The notes: generated by a model not told the origin, from the sequence alone. 64,000 nt of DNA from Bdellovibrio bacteriovorus (GCF_002208115.1 NZ_CP020946.1:62001-126000); one strand, 5' to 3'; counted from the stretch's first letter, positions 37,788 through 46,679 are shown. Numbers and translations: made by a program.

Positions 37788-39305
37788 GTGTCTGCTGAAA
37801 TTCTGATTAACGTTCGACCACAAGAGACACGTGTAGCCTATGTTGACGGCGGGATCCTGACCGATTTGAAAATTGAACGAAAAACGTCCCCCACCTTGGT
37901 CGGGTCCATCCATCGGGGCACGGTGATTCGTGTTCTTCCGGGCATGCAGGCGGCGTTTGTGGATATTGGTCTGGAAAAAGCAGCATTCCTGTATGTCGGG
38001 GATATCCGCGAAGACGTCGATGACAACTTCCTTTCCGCGGTGGACCGTGAAGAGCCGATGGATGAAGGGGATGACGACAAGCCGCTGACTCACGCAAATA
38101 AAACTCCGATTCAGGATCTAGTGAAAGAAGGCCAGAGCATTCTGGTTCAGGTTTCCAAGGATCCGCTGGGCACCAAGGGAGCACGTTTGACGACGCACCT
38201 GTCCCTGCCAGGCCGTTTCGTGGTGTTTTTGCCGACGGTGCGCCACCTGGGTATTTCCCGTCGTATCGAAGACGAAGGCGAGCGCGAGCGCCTAAGAAAA
38301 CTGGTTCAGAAAATCAATCCTTCCGGTGGCGTGATCGTAAGAACCGCCGGGGATGGGGCTTCGGAAGAGATGTTGAAAGCCGACATCGAGTATCTGGATC
38401 GTTTGAGCAAAGAGATTTTCAAAAACTACGAAAAGAAAAAAACGCCGGGTCCGCTGCACACCGAACTTGATGTCGAGCTGCGCGCCCTTCGTGATCTGAT
38501 GAGTGAGGACGTCACGAGCGTCTGGGTCGATGACGTTGAGATTCACAAAAAAGTTGTGAAGTTCGTGTCCCAGTTCATGCCCAAGTACAAACAAAACATC
38601 GTGCTTTATGAAGAGAAAAAGCCGTTGTTTGACCTGTACGACATCGATATTGAGATCTCCCGCTCGATGGAGCGCAAGATCTGGCTTAAATCCGGCGGTT
38701 ACATCGTGATCGATGAAGCCGAAGCCCTGGTGGTTATCGACGTGAACACCGGTAAGTTCGTCGGTAAAAAAGATCTGGAAGACACCATCTTAAAAACCAA
38801 TCTGGAAGCGGTTCGCGAGACCGCGCACCAACTGCGTGTGCGTAACTGCGGCGGCATTATCATCATCGACTTTATCGATATGGAAAAAGAATCCCACCGC
38901 GAAAAAGTTCTGGAGGCCTTGGCCGAAGAACTGGCGCGCGACCGTGCCCGCACCAACATCGTTTCCATGTCCCAGTTGGGCTTGGTGGAAATGACCCGTA
39001 AGCGCATCCGCCCAAGTCTGATCAAGACTTTGTGTGAACCGTGCTCTTACTGTGAAGGTAAAGGCTACATCAAACGCAAATCCACGGTGGCCAATGAAAT
39101 CTTCCGTGAACTTGAGCGTGACGCTGACATGCTGATCAATAAAAAAACCAACGTGGTCATTCATTGTCACAGTGAAGTGGTGGACTGGATCTACGAAGTC
39201 GAAGGCGAAAGCCTGGAAGGCATCGAAAAGAAACTGGGCCGCTCTGTCGCGTTCAAAATCGAACCAAATTATCACCTAGAACAATACGAAATCTTCTTCG
39301 TCTAG
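37788..39305 (+). CDS. rng: Ribonuclease E/G family endoribonuclease
   Basis: 505 residues, RNase G size without the RNase E scaffold tail. S1 domain (about 37-125), the 5'-sensor, and the DNase I-like catalytic domain with Asp in ALVVIDVNTG and IIIIDFIDM, then the zinc-link CEPCSYCEGKG. It makes single-strand cuts in mRNA and rRNA precursors. Start is GTG at 37788 with AGGAG upstream. A hairpin terminator follows. Upstream 37641-37787 is AT-rich with an AATATTAAATATT palindrome. Confidence 0.94.
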   Translation: MSAEILINVRPQETRVAYVDGGILTDLKIERKTSPTLVGSIHRGTVIRVLPGMQAAFVDIGLEKAAFLYVGDIREDVDDNFLSAVDREEPMDEGDDDKPLTHANKTPIQDLVKEGQSILVQVSKDPLGTKGARLTTHLSLPGRFVVFLPTVRHLGISRRIEDEGERERLRKLVQKINPSGGVIVRTAGDGASEEMLKADIEYLDRLSKEIFKNYEKKKTPGPLHTELDVELRALRDLMSEDVTSVWVDDVEIHKKVVKFVSQFMPKYKQNIVLYEEKKPLFDLYDIDIEISRSMERKIWLKSGGYIVIDEAEALVVIDVNTGKFVGKKDLEDTILKTNLEAVRETAHQLRVRNCGGIIIIDFIDMEKESHREKVLEALAEELARDRARTNIVSMSQLGLVEMTRKRIRPSLIKTLCEPCSYCEGKGYIKRKSTVANEIFRELERDADMLINKKTNVVIHCHSEVVDWIYEVEGESLEGIEKKLGRSVAFKIEPNYHLEQYEIFFV

Positions 39306-39306
39306 G

Positions 39307-39341
39307 GCGGCTGAACCCTTTTGACCAGCCGCTAAGTTTTT
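39307..39341 (+). terminator. Terminator after rng
   Basis: GCGGCTG/CAGCCGC stem (39307-39332, 12-nt loop) directly after the stop, followed by TAAGTTTTT. Confidence 0.7.
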
Positions 39342-39419
39342 CGGGAATTGTGGAATCATTTTGGGATTGCTGGACCTTGGGCTGTTGAGCCGGGGGTCTG
39401 GTGTTCCGATAGATTCTGT

Positions 39420-41021
39420 ATGAAACATCTTTTGATTTTTCTTTTAGGCATTCTATTTTCTTTCGTTGCACACTCCGAGCCGCTTTTTTGCGGCCCGAAG
39501 CCTTACCAGCTAAAAGCTCTGGCGGATGTTTCCCGCAACACTTGTATGGAGACTTTGAAGTCCAAAGAGTGTCAGGATCTTTTTGCGAAGATGCGCGCCA
39601 ATGGGGAAAAGCCTGAGGATAAAGCGCTGAAGTGCCATGATCAAAGCTCTCTTTCGCGTGTGGCGGAAAGCACCTGGGGTTACACTTCGGGTTGTGCGGT
39701 GGGTGGCTGGAATTTTGTAAAAGACTCTTTTGTCGCTATTGGTACGGCGATTGGTGAAGGGGCGGCGAAGATCGCGCTGGATATGGAAGCGGAAGCGGCT
39801 GCCAACAAAGCCTGCGAAGCTGATCCCAAAGGTAAAGAAAACCTGTTCAAACAATATAACAGCACGGTGCCGAAACTTTTGCAGGTGCAGATGCCTGAAG
39901 CCTCTGTTTTAAAGCGCGCCAACTGTGCGACCGTAAAACGCATCATCAAAATGCAGGGCATGGACAAGGGCAATGCAACCCTTCGCCTTGTTATGATGAA
40001 GGGGGATAAAAATCTTTCTGCCGATGAACGGGAATATGTTCAGTGGAGTCAGAAACAGGTCACGCCCTCAAACGTTGATCTGGTGGGGATGGCTAAAGCC
40101 AAACTTAAAGAGATGGGTGTGCAGATCGAATGCTACAACGCCCAGCAGGCCGCGGCGATCGTCTGTGAAGCTGTGGCCGAGGTGGCGACTTTGGCCGGCG
40201 GACCAGCCGGAGCGGCACTGAAGGCCGCCAAAGCCAAGAACATCATGAAACTGGCCGGGGTGAGTGCGGATGCTGGAAAGGCCTCTGCCGCGACCAGAAC
40301 CGTGGCTTCTGCAGCGGAACTGGAAAAGGCCGCCAAGTTGTCTAATATAGAGCGTGTGGCCGCGGCGGAAAAATCCCTGGGTCGATCTTTAAGTGAGGCG
40401 GAAAAGAAAGCGCTGATCTCGGCCCATGAAGTGGGTAAGGGCACCGGCCGGGGTTATGGGACCTATTCAAAGACGGATCTCAGCGACAAGGCCAATATAT
40501 TGAAGAACGCCGGGTTCAAAGCTGAAGAGCGCGATCTATTAATGCGTCAGGGATTGGCGGGAAGCCTGTCTGACACCAAGGCCGCGCGGGACTTTGCCAA
40601 CAAGGCCCGTTTGGAAGCTGATAAGCTGCGTGTGTCCGGAAATATCTCAGAATCTACCAATAGTTACCGCAAGGCGTCTGACTCTTATGAAGTCTTTATG
40701 AACGATGTTAAAGCGCCCAAATCTTCGCGCGATTATTGGGTCGGGGCGAAGATGAATGCCTCGGCTGAAAGATATGATAAGGCTGCGGAATATTTCATCA
40801 AAACCGAGCAGGCCACCAGCCGTTCGGACGTGAAAGCGCAGAACATCTTTGATGCCCTTAACCGTGAAAAAGATGAGTTGCGCGTTATTGCTGCCCGGAA
40901 TCCTGCCAGCAAGTCCGCCCAGAAAAATTATCAGGATCACAAAAAGCTGATTGAAGCGGTGGTTAATAGTAAAAATCTGCAGTTGGGTGACGCCTGGAAA
41001 CGGGAACTTTTGAAGCCGTGA
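39420..41021 (+). CDS. Large secreted helical protein, unknown
   Basis: 533 residues from ATG 39420, where a clean signal peptide begins (HLLIFLLGILFSFVAHS). The N-terminal 150 residues carry several cysteines. A long Ala/Lys-rich helical middle includes AAEKSLGRSLSEAEKKALISAHEVG followed by KANILKNAGFKAEERDLLMRQGLAG, a segment type I have seen in other secreted proteins but cannot name. The C-terminal 150 residues look like TPR-style helical pairs. No catalytic motif. Its upstream ATG-rich frame from 39348 lacks support. Followed by the L21 promoter region. Confidence 0.6.
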   Translation: MKHLLIFLLGILFSFVAHSEPLFCGPKPYQLKALADVSRNTCMETLKSKECQDLFAKMRANGEKPEDKALKCHDQSSLSRVAESTWGYTSGCAVGGWNFVKDSFVAIGTAIGEGAAKIALDMEAEAAANKACEADPKGKENLFKQYNSTVPKLLQVQMPEASVLKRANCATVKRIIKMQGMDKGNATLRLVMMKGDKNLSADEREYVQWSQKQVTPSNVDLVGMAKAKLKEMGVQIECYNAQQAAAIVCEAVAEVATLAGGPAGAALKAAKAKNIMKLAGVSADAGKASAATRTVASAAELEKAAKLSNIERVAAAEKSLGRSLSEAEKKALISAHEVGKGTGRGYGTYSKTDLSDKANILKNAGFKAEERDLLMRQGLAGSLSDTKAARDFANKARLEADKLRVSGNISESTNSYRKASDSYEVFMNDVKAPKSSRDYWVGAKMNASAERYDKAAEYFIKTEQATSRSDVKAQNIFDALNREKDELRVIAARNPASKSAQKNYQDHKKLIEAVVNSKNLQLGDAWKRELLKP

Positions 41022-41164
41022 GTTAAGCTAAGGTGCTGAAAATATAGGCTTTTATTTAGCACCTAGACCTTGCCAACTTTTTCCAAAAATATTTGCATTT
41101 GAGGGGGGTTAAAGCTAACCTCTCTTTCTCTCGTAAAAAGCTGAAAAAAATAGCATGTATTAGG

Positions 41165-41194
41165 TTGACAAAGCCTAGTGCAAAGTGGCATTTA
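41165..41194 (+). promoter_or_regulatory. Possible promoter for rplU
   Basis: TTGACA at 41165-41170 is a perfect -35, but the expected -10 (CATTTA at 41189-41194) is poor. It would leave a short leader ending in the GGAGG site at 41218-41222. Confidence 0.35.
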
Positions 41195-41228
41195 CCATTG
41201 GCTTAATTCGGGTAGCTGGAGGTATTAC

Positions 41229-41864
41229 ATGTACGCGATTATTCGTACTGGCGGGAAACAATATAAAGTTCAAGCTGGTGACGTAGTTCAGGTTGATAAA
41301 CTTGAACAAGCACTTGGTGCAGAGTTTGAAATCAACGAAGTTTTGATGGTTGGTGGTGAGTCCACTGCTGTTGGTCAACCTCTTGTTAAAGGTGCGAAAG
41401 TAACTGTTGTTGTTACTAAACAAGCTAAGACAAGAAAAGAGATCGTCTTCAAAAAGAAGCGTCGTCAAGGTTACAGAAAGTTCGCAACTCACAAACAAGA
41501 GTTCACCGAGCTGTTTGTTAAAGCAATTTCCTTCGATGGAAAAACTGCTAAATCTGATGAAGCAGCAACTGTTGTTGACGTGAAAGCAGTTCGTGCTGAA
41601 AAAGCACAAGCTCGCGTAGCAGCTCGTAAAGAGCGCGCAGCGAACAAAGGTACTGCAGAAGTTGTAAAAAAAGCGGCTAAAAAAGTAGCGAAAAAGAAAG
41701 TTGCGAAAAAAGCAGTTAAAAAGACTGGTACTAAATTCCACTTGGGTAACAACGTAAAAATGGGTCGCGACTACACTATCTATTCTGTAGTTGAAGGTCT
41801 TGTTAAATTTGAACGTTTCTCCAAAGAGCGTTTCAAAGTTAGCGTTTATCCTAAAGCTGTTTAA
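41229..41864 (+). CDS. rplU: Ribosomal protein L21 fused in frame to the C-terminal half of L27
   Basis: 211 residues from ATG 41229 (GGAGG 6 nt upstream). Residues 1-102 are bL21 ([23 protein letters not shown]). Residues 103-165 are an Ala/Lys-rich tail. Residues 166-211 match the C-terminal half of bL27 ([23 protein letters not shown]). The first 40 or so residues of L27, which contact the peptidyl-transferase centre, are missing. No other L27 is in the window, and obg follows as it does after rpmA elsewhere. Either a natural fusion with loss, or a deletion in this assembly that merged rplU and rpmA. Confidence 0.85.
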   Translation: MYAIIRTGGKQYKVQAGDVVQVDKLEQALGAEFEINEVLMVGGESTAVGQPLVKGAKVTVVVTKQAKTRKEIVFKKKRRQGYRKFATHKQEFTELFVKAISFDGKTAKSDEAATVVDVKAVRAEKAQARVAARKERAANKGTAEVVKKAAKKVAKKKVAKKAVKKTGTKFHLGNNVKMGRDYTIYSVVEGLVKFERFSKERFKVSVYPKAV

Positions 41865-41903
41865 TCAGTCTTAAGATAAACCGATACATTTTTTCACAAA
41901 TGG

Positions 41904-41933
41904 AAAAGGAGCCATCCCATGGCTCCTTTTTTG
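41904..41933 (+). terminator. Strong intrinsic terminator between L21/L27 and obg
   Basis: A 12-bp perfect stem AAAAGGAGCCAT/ATGGCTCCTTTT with loop CCC (41904-41930) runs into T residues. obg must therefore rely on readthrough or its own promoter. Confidence 0.85.
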
Positions 41934-41951
41934 TTGTATAGACAGTCAGTT

Positions 41952-43035
41952 ATGAAATTCATTGATGAAGTCAGTATCTCTTTAGCTTCGGGACGTGGCG
42001 GCCCGGGTTGTGTAATGTGTATAAGAGACAGCTTTAGCTTCGGGACGTGGCGGCCCGGGTTGTGTCAGTTTTCGCCGCGAGTCCATGCAAGCCCGTGGCG
42101 GCCCAGACGGGGGCAACGGCGGCAAGGGCGGGGATGTTATTATCCGTACATCTCGTCATATCAATTCTCTGGTAGATATTAGACAAAATAAAAGATACGC
42201 CGCTCAATCTGGAAGAATGGGTGAGGGTCGTCAGAAATCCGGTATGGATGGCGAAGACCTTATCCTTGTTGTTCCTCAAGGCACTGTATTCCGTAATATG
42301 GATGGTGAAATCATCATCGATATGACCGGAATTTCCGAGCACACCCTGCTTAAAGGCGGTCGTGGTGGAAAAGGAAATGAGTTTTTCAAAAACAGTGTGA
42401 ATCAGGCTCCAGAACATGCGCAACCCGGTGAAGAAGGTCAGGAAATTGAAGTTCGTCTGGAACTGAAACTGATTGCGGATGTGGGTATCGTTGGATTCCC
42501 GAACGCCGGCAAGTCCACACTGATTTCCCGTATTTCTGCAGCAAGACCGAAAATTGCGGATTATCCGTTCACAACCCTGACTCCGAATCTGGGAGTGGTG
42601 AAGGCCGGGGACTATTCCTCGTTCGTGGTGGCGGATATTCCGGGACTGGTGAAGGGCGCACACGCGGGTGTGGGTCTGGGTATCCAGTTCTTGAAACATA
42701 TTGAACGTACACGCCTGTTCATCCATCTGGTTGATGCATCCGGAATGTCAGGCCGTGATCCTTTAGAGGATTTTACGGATATTAACAACGAACTTAAAAT
42801 GTACGATGAAAACAACCAGGACAAAGAGGGTTTCTTCCCTCTATCCACGCGTCCTCAATTGGTTGTGCTGAACAAGATCGACACTTTAAGTGAATCTCAG
42901 CTGACGAAGCTGAAAAAACAGTTCAGGGAAGCCAGCGGCAGCGAGCCGTTTGCGATTTCCGCAGTGACTGGCAAAAACATCAAAGAATTTGTTCAGGAAC
43001 TGGCTCGTCAGATTCTGAAAGAGGAAGAAGAATAA
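41952..43035 (+). pseudogene. obg: Obg GTPase, frame broken by a 52-bp artefact
   Basis: As written, translation from ATG 41952 shifts frame after CV at residue 21 and stops at 42182; the remainder is open from 42085. Deleting 52 bp (42014-42065) restores a seamless 343-residue Obg with GRGGPGCVSFRRE, the glycine-rich OBG fold, G1 GFPNAGKS (164-171), G3 DIPG and NKID. Obg is an essential GTPase in 50S assembly and stress, so a true break is very unlikely. It sits in rplU-L27-obg-nadD order, and its stop overlaps nadD (TAATG). Confidence 0.92.
41980..42065. other. Tn5/Nextera mosaic-end sequence and 34-bp duplication (artefact)
   Basis: Bases 42015-42031 are ATGTGTATAAGAGACAG, an exact 17-base match to the Tn5 mosaic end used in tagmentation libraries. 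The 34 bp 41980-42013 are repeated perfectly as 42032-42065. In frame the join reads MCIRDS, a well-known adapter peptide in databases. Real Tn5 insertion would leave a 9-bp target duplication and the element between two ends, neither seen here. Confidence 0.95.
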
Positions 43036-44063
43036 TGAAAATAGGTATTTTCGGAGGCAGTTTCAACCCTCCACACATGGGTCACATCAACGCCATTCAA
43101 ACCGTAGCGAAGAAAGCCGGTTTGGGCAAAGTTCACATCATCCCTGCGGCTCAGAATCCTCTGAAAACTCCGGTGGAAGGTCCAACGCCTGAACAGCGTG
43201 TGGAACTGACTCGTCTGGCGTTTGCCCAGTACGGTGAAACTTACTTCGTGGACGATCAGGAAATCAAACGTGGTGGCATGAGCTACACAGTTGATACCGT
43301 GATGAATCTGCGCAAATCCTATGATGCCAACGACCTTTACCTGGTTGTGGGCGCAGATAAATTTGAAGAGCTGGCTCAATGGAAGGACTATCAAAAGATC
43401 CTGACCGAGGCGAATCTGATTGTCACAACCCGCCCGGGTTACGACATGCCGGAATCTCTGGAAGAGATGCCGGGTTTCCTGAAGCCCCTGGTTGCAGAAT
43501 TTGATTTCAACTTCATCGAACTGAACACGGGCCGCAACATCCAGTTCATCACTTTGCGTGATGTGGAAGTTTCCTCCAGCGAAGTTCGTAAATGGCTTCG
43601 TTCCGGCAAGCCGGTTGAAAAATACCTGCCATTGTCTGTTGAATCCTACATCAAGGAACACAAGCTTTACCGCAATCTGGGTGACCGTATTGGGGACTAC
43701 AAAAAGTTCACCGCGTTCTGCGCCGATGTTCTGTTTGCGAAAAAAGGCATCAACGTCCGTGGTTTTGACCTGACTTCCATGTCGGCTCCAAGTGAATACA
43801 CTTTGATCGCGTCCGGTACCTCCACCCGTCATGCGGCGGCGATGGCGGAAAACATCGTGATGGCGGTGAAAGAGGAATACAACGTACACCCACAAAGCAT
43901 CGAGGGTGTGGACGAGGGCCGCTGGGTTCTTGTCGATTACGGTTCTTTGATCATCCACGTCTTCTACGACTTCGTTCGCCAGGAATACAGCCTGGAAAAC
44001 CTGTGGAGAGAAGGCAAAGACATGGGATTGAAAGATCCTTATGTTGGCAAGGGTGAGCAGTAG
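43035..44063 (+). CDS. nadD: NadD-RsfS fusion: nicotinate-nucleotide adenylyltransferase and ribosome silencing factor
   Basis: 342 residues. Residues 1-200 are NadD with the nucleotidyltransferase motif GGSFNPPHMGH (7-17) and the SSSEVRKWL motif; it makes deamido-NAD from NaMN. From about residue 225 the sequence is RsfS/Iojap (DUF143): FTAFCADVLFAKKG, RHAAAMAENI, WVLVDYGSLIIHVF, EYSLENLW. RsfS binds L14 and blocks subunit joining in starvation. The two are usually neighbours; here one frame covers both with no stop. Coupled to obg by a one-base overlap and followed 2 nt later by rlmH. Confidence 0.92.
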   Translation: MKIGIFGGSFNPPHMGHINAIQTVAKKAGLGKVHIIPAAQNPLKTPVEGPTPEQRVELTRLAFAQYGETYFVDDQEIKRGGMSYTVDTVMNLRKSYDANDLYLVVGADKFEELAQWKDYQKILTEANLIVTTRPGYDMPESLEEMPGFLKPLVAEFDFNFIELNTGRNIQFITLRDVEVSSSEVRKWLRSGKPVEKYLPLSVESYIKEHKLYRNLGDRIGDYKKFTAFCADVLFAKKGINVRGFDLTSMSAPSEYTLIASGTSTRHAAAMAENIVMAVKEEYNVHPQSIEGVDEGRWVLVDYGSLIIHVFYDFVRQEYSLENLWREGKDMGLKDPYVGKGEQ

Positions 44064-44065
44064 TC

Positions 44066-44536
44066 ATGAAGTTCATTTTGTACAACCTCGCAACGGCCAA
44101 GGAAGCCTGGGCGGACGAGGTCAGCGAGTTGTACAAGAAGAAGATTTCCTTCTTCATTCCCTTCGACATTCAGTCACTAAAAGCCAAAAAGTCCGCGCGT
44201 GAAGACGCGGACTTTAAGCGCAGCGAAGAATCCGATTTAATCCTTAAAAATATCAACAGCGACGACTATGTCGTGCTCTTTGACGAGCGCGGGTCCGTGC
44301 TGGATTCGATTCAGTTTTCAAAAAAAGTGGAAAACATTCTGGGAAGCTCCAAGAAGCGCGCGATTTTCATTATTGGCGGCGCTTTCGGAGTCAATGAAGA
44401 CGTCCGTAAACGTGCGGACCTGAAGGTGGCTTTATCGCCCATGGTGATGAATCATCTGATGGCCCAGGCGATGAGCTTGGAGCAAATCTACCGGGCCTTT
44501 ACGATCATCAAAAAAATCCCGTACCACAATATCTAG
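44066..44536 (+). CDS. rlmH: 23S rRNA pseudouridine-1915 methyltransferase
   Basis: 156 residues, full-length SPOUT methyltransferase RlmH with FDERGSVLDSIQFS, FIIGGAFGVNEDVRKRAD and the C-terminal AFTIIKKIPYHN that forms the SAM and rRNA site. It methylates pseudouridine 1915 in helix 69 of 23S rRNA on assembled ribosomes. It ends the ribosome-assembly cluster. Its stop overlaps the convergent glutaminase-like gene by 4 bp. Confidence 0.96.
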   Translation: MKFILYNLATAKEAWADEVSELYKKKISFFIPFDIQSLKAKKSAREDADFKRSEESDLILKNINSDDYVVLFDERGSVLDSIQFSKKVENILGSSKKRAIFIIGGAFGVNEDVRKRADLKVALSPMVMNHLMAQAMSLEQIYRAFTIIKKIPYHNI

Positions 44537-45291
44537 AGCCAAGGTGGCTCGTTACCCAGTTCTTTTTCCGGATCACGGTCCAGATCCAGCAGGCGGTTCC
44601 ATTCAAGGCTTAGGAAGCTCTTTTGCTCCGAGATCGCCTCTTGTTCTGTCAGGGCCCGTGGATTCAGGCAGTCTGAACCCGGATCAAATGTTTTGTGGGA
44701 GCAGATGGTGTATTGCACCTGGCTTTTTTCGCCACCGACGGCTTTGTTCCATTCAACCAGTGTCACGGGTTTTTCCGGATTGATGGCTGGATCAAAAACA
44801 TAAACGTCGTTACCCACGCGGTAAGTAACTGCGACGTGATACCACCAGGAAACGGAACCGCCCGGTGCGTTCTGAGTCGGCGCATACAAGTTTCCGAAGA
44901 CAAAAATTTTCTTCGGTGTTGTGAAGTGATGTTCAATCAGCTCGGTGGCGGCCATTTCGGCGCGGGCATAACAGCCATCGTCCGGATACATCCAGGTCAG
45001 GCGGCGGGCAAAGGGTTCTGCATCGGTGATGAAGCGGGTGTCGCGAACGTATTTGAATTCACGCTCAAGATCCGCGTAAGAACCCACATCGGGAATCTCC
45101 TGGATGTTCAGCTCTTTCATGGGTTTTTTCATGCGATCAGGATAGCTGTTGCGACCGAAGAGTTCCCACACCGGAGTGCTGCGCTGGCGGGCAGCCTCAA
45201 AAGATTCACCAGAGTGTCGGATGGAAGAAAGACCGGCCACGGCCGTGGCGGAAGCAGACAGAATCATCAACGAAACGAAAAATGCCCTCAT
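44533..45291 (-). CDS. Secreted protein-glutaminase-like enzyme
   Basis: 252 residues with a signal peptide (FFVSLMILSASATAVAG). DGCYARA holds Cys107, WWYHVAV His152 and YVFDPAI Asp167, a Cys-His-Asp triad in the spacing and sequence context of the protein-glutaminase/deamidase fold (Chryseobacterium protein glutaminase type, papain-like). Such enzymes deamidate Gln side chains in proteins. It may act on prey periplasmic proteins (inference). The same motif is used by some related effector-like deamidases, so substrate assignment is open. Confidence 0.7.
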   Translation of the reverse strand: MRAFFVSLMILSASATAVAGLSSIRHSGESFEAARQRSTPVWELFGRNSYPDRMKKPMKELNIQEIPDVGSYADLEREFKYVRDTRFITDAEPFARRLTWMYPDDGCYARAEMAATELIEHHFTTPKKIFVFGNLYAPTQNAPGGSVSWWYHVAVTYRVGNDVYVFDPAINPEKPVTLVEWNKAVGGEKSQVQYTICSHKTFDPGSDCLNPRALTEQEAISEQKSFLSLEWNRLLDLDRDPEKELGNEPPWL

Positions 45292-45361
45292 AAACCCCTC
45301 ACTCTTTCGGTTCTAGGCCCGCTGTCAGGGACTGTCAAAGAATTTGCAGTGACGCGAAAGA

Positions 45362-46036
45362 ATGAATTCTGTGTTGAAAACCCTTAAGACCCGACTGTCC
45401 GCCTGTCTGCATTGCGGATCGTTTCAGGTGGAACAGGCGGGCCTGTGTGTTCCCTGCCATGAGGTGCTGAATCATTACCCGCATCGCGCGCGCCGACGGC
45501 AGGATTGGCTGAGGGCTCTATATTCTTGGAATCCCGGGGAAAGTGATCTGTTGTCAGCACTGGTGCTCAGTTTGAAAGGCCGGCATAACAAGGCGGGGTG
45601 GGAGCACTTTGCCCGGAAGATGGTGCAGCAGCAGGTGCCCCGTCTTTCCGGCGGGCGAAGGTTGCACTTTGTTCCTGCTCCGTCGAAGTCCGGTGCTGAA
45701 GATCATGCTTCACTTTTTGCCCGGGCGCTGGCAGCGCACATGGGTGGTGTTTTTAACCCGTGTCTTCGTAAAGCCTCGTCAGGAAAACAAAGGCGGTCCG
45801 ACCGGGGAGAGCGGGCTCTGATCGCCATGGAGCTGGTTGAAAAAAATACAGAGCTGTCTATAAACTCGACAGACATCCTCTGGATCTTTGTCGACGACAT
45901 CCTAACCACCGGCTCTACAGCGCGCGCCGCCCGGCTGGCGCTCGGGAGTCCCCCTCACTTTGAAGTTTGGGTCTTGGCAGAGAGGGGCCTCTCTTGCGGA
46001 GCGTCCACGGATATGCTACAAAACCCGCATGCTTAG
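45362..46036 (+). CDS. ComF-family phosphoribosyltransferase-like protein
   Basis: 224 residues: N-terminal zinc ribbon (C15, C18, C29, C32), then a phosphoribosyltransferase fold with the PRPP loop IFVDDILTTGSTARAA. ComF proteins take part in DNA uptake during transformation, possibly in nucleotide handling; the biochemical activity is unsettled. Its end overlaps the LolA-like start by 8 nt, which may just reflect compact packing. Confidence 0.85.
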   Translation: MNSVLKTLKTRLSACLHCGSFQVEQAGLCVPCHEVLNHYPHRARRRQDWLRALYSWNPGESDLLSALVLSLKGRHNKAGWEHFARKMVQQQVPRLSGGRRLHFVPAPSKSGAEDHASLFARALAAHMGGVFNPCLRKASSGKQRRSDRGERALIAMELVEKNTELSINSTDILWIFVDDILTTGSTARAARLALGSPPHFEVWVLAERGLSCGASTDMLQNPHA

Positions 46037-46679
46037 ATCGACTCTTTCCCTGGTCCTGACATTCCTGTTTTCTTTGAGTGCTATGGCGGCCGTCACCGGC
46101 AACGGCGCTCTTCAGAAAGTCGCAAAAAAATACCGCACCACCAAGCTTGTGGAAATGAATGTGGAAAAGACTGTGAAGTCTGAACTGCTTGGCAAAGAAA
46201 CCAAGTACGACGGCAAGATCTATCTGGCGAACGGAAAGTTCCGCTGGGAAAACACCAAGCCGGAAGAAACTCTGCTGGTGTTCGACGGTAAAACCATCTG
46301 GAGCGTGCAGGTGCCGCCAAAAGAATTCGGCGGACCGGTGCAGGTGGCAAAGGGCATCGTCGACAAAAAGACGAAATCCCATATCCTGATTTCCTCTTTG
46401 CTGGGCGAGGATCTGAACAAGAACTTCAAGATCCTGAAAGAGGAAAAAGACGGGGAGCTGGTCAACATCGAAGTGCAGCCGCTGAATGACGGCCTGACCG
46501 TGAAATCCCTGAAGCTGACTGTGAAGTCCAAGGACAACACTCTGCAGACGATTTCCTACCTGGACGATATCGGAAACCTGACGACCATGAAGTTTTCCGA
46601 TGTGAAGTTCCTGAAAAAAGAAAATAAGAAACTGTTCAAATATCAACCGCCAAAAGATGCACAGGTAACCGACCTATGA
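46029..46679 (+). CDS. LolA-like outer-membrane lipoprotein carrier
   Basis: 216 residues from ATG 46029, where the signal peptide begins (TLSLVLTFLFSLSAMAA). Then KVAKKYRTTKLVEMNVEKT and GKFRWENTKPEETLLVFDGKTIWSV, the half-barrel pattern of LolA with an Arg-rich strand. LolA escorts lipoproteins from the LolCDE exporter to the outer membrane. A diverged LolA-fold protein (e.g. DUF2092 type) is possible. Its stop overlaps rimO (ATGA). Confidence 0.78.
   Translation: MLRSTLSLVLTFLFSLSAMAAVTGNGALQKVAKKYRTTKLVEMNVEKTVKSELLGKETKYDGKIYLANGKFRWENTKPEETLLVFDGKTIWSVQVPPKEFGGPVQVAKGIVDKKTKSHILISSLLGEDLNKNFKILKEEKDGELVNIEVQPLNDGLTVKSLKLTVKSKDNTLQTISYLDDIGNLTTMKFSDVKFLKKENKKLFKYQPPKDAQVTDL

Noticed and set aside
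42014-42065. True Tn5 or transposon insertion in obg
   Set aside because: A transposition leaves a 9-bp target duplication and an element between two ends. Here there is one mosaic end and a 34-bp duplication, typical of a chimeric library read.
41919-42182. An 87-codon ORF over the start of obg
   Set aside because: It is the broken obg frame read through the adapter, not a gene.
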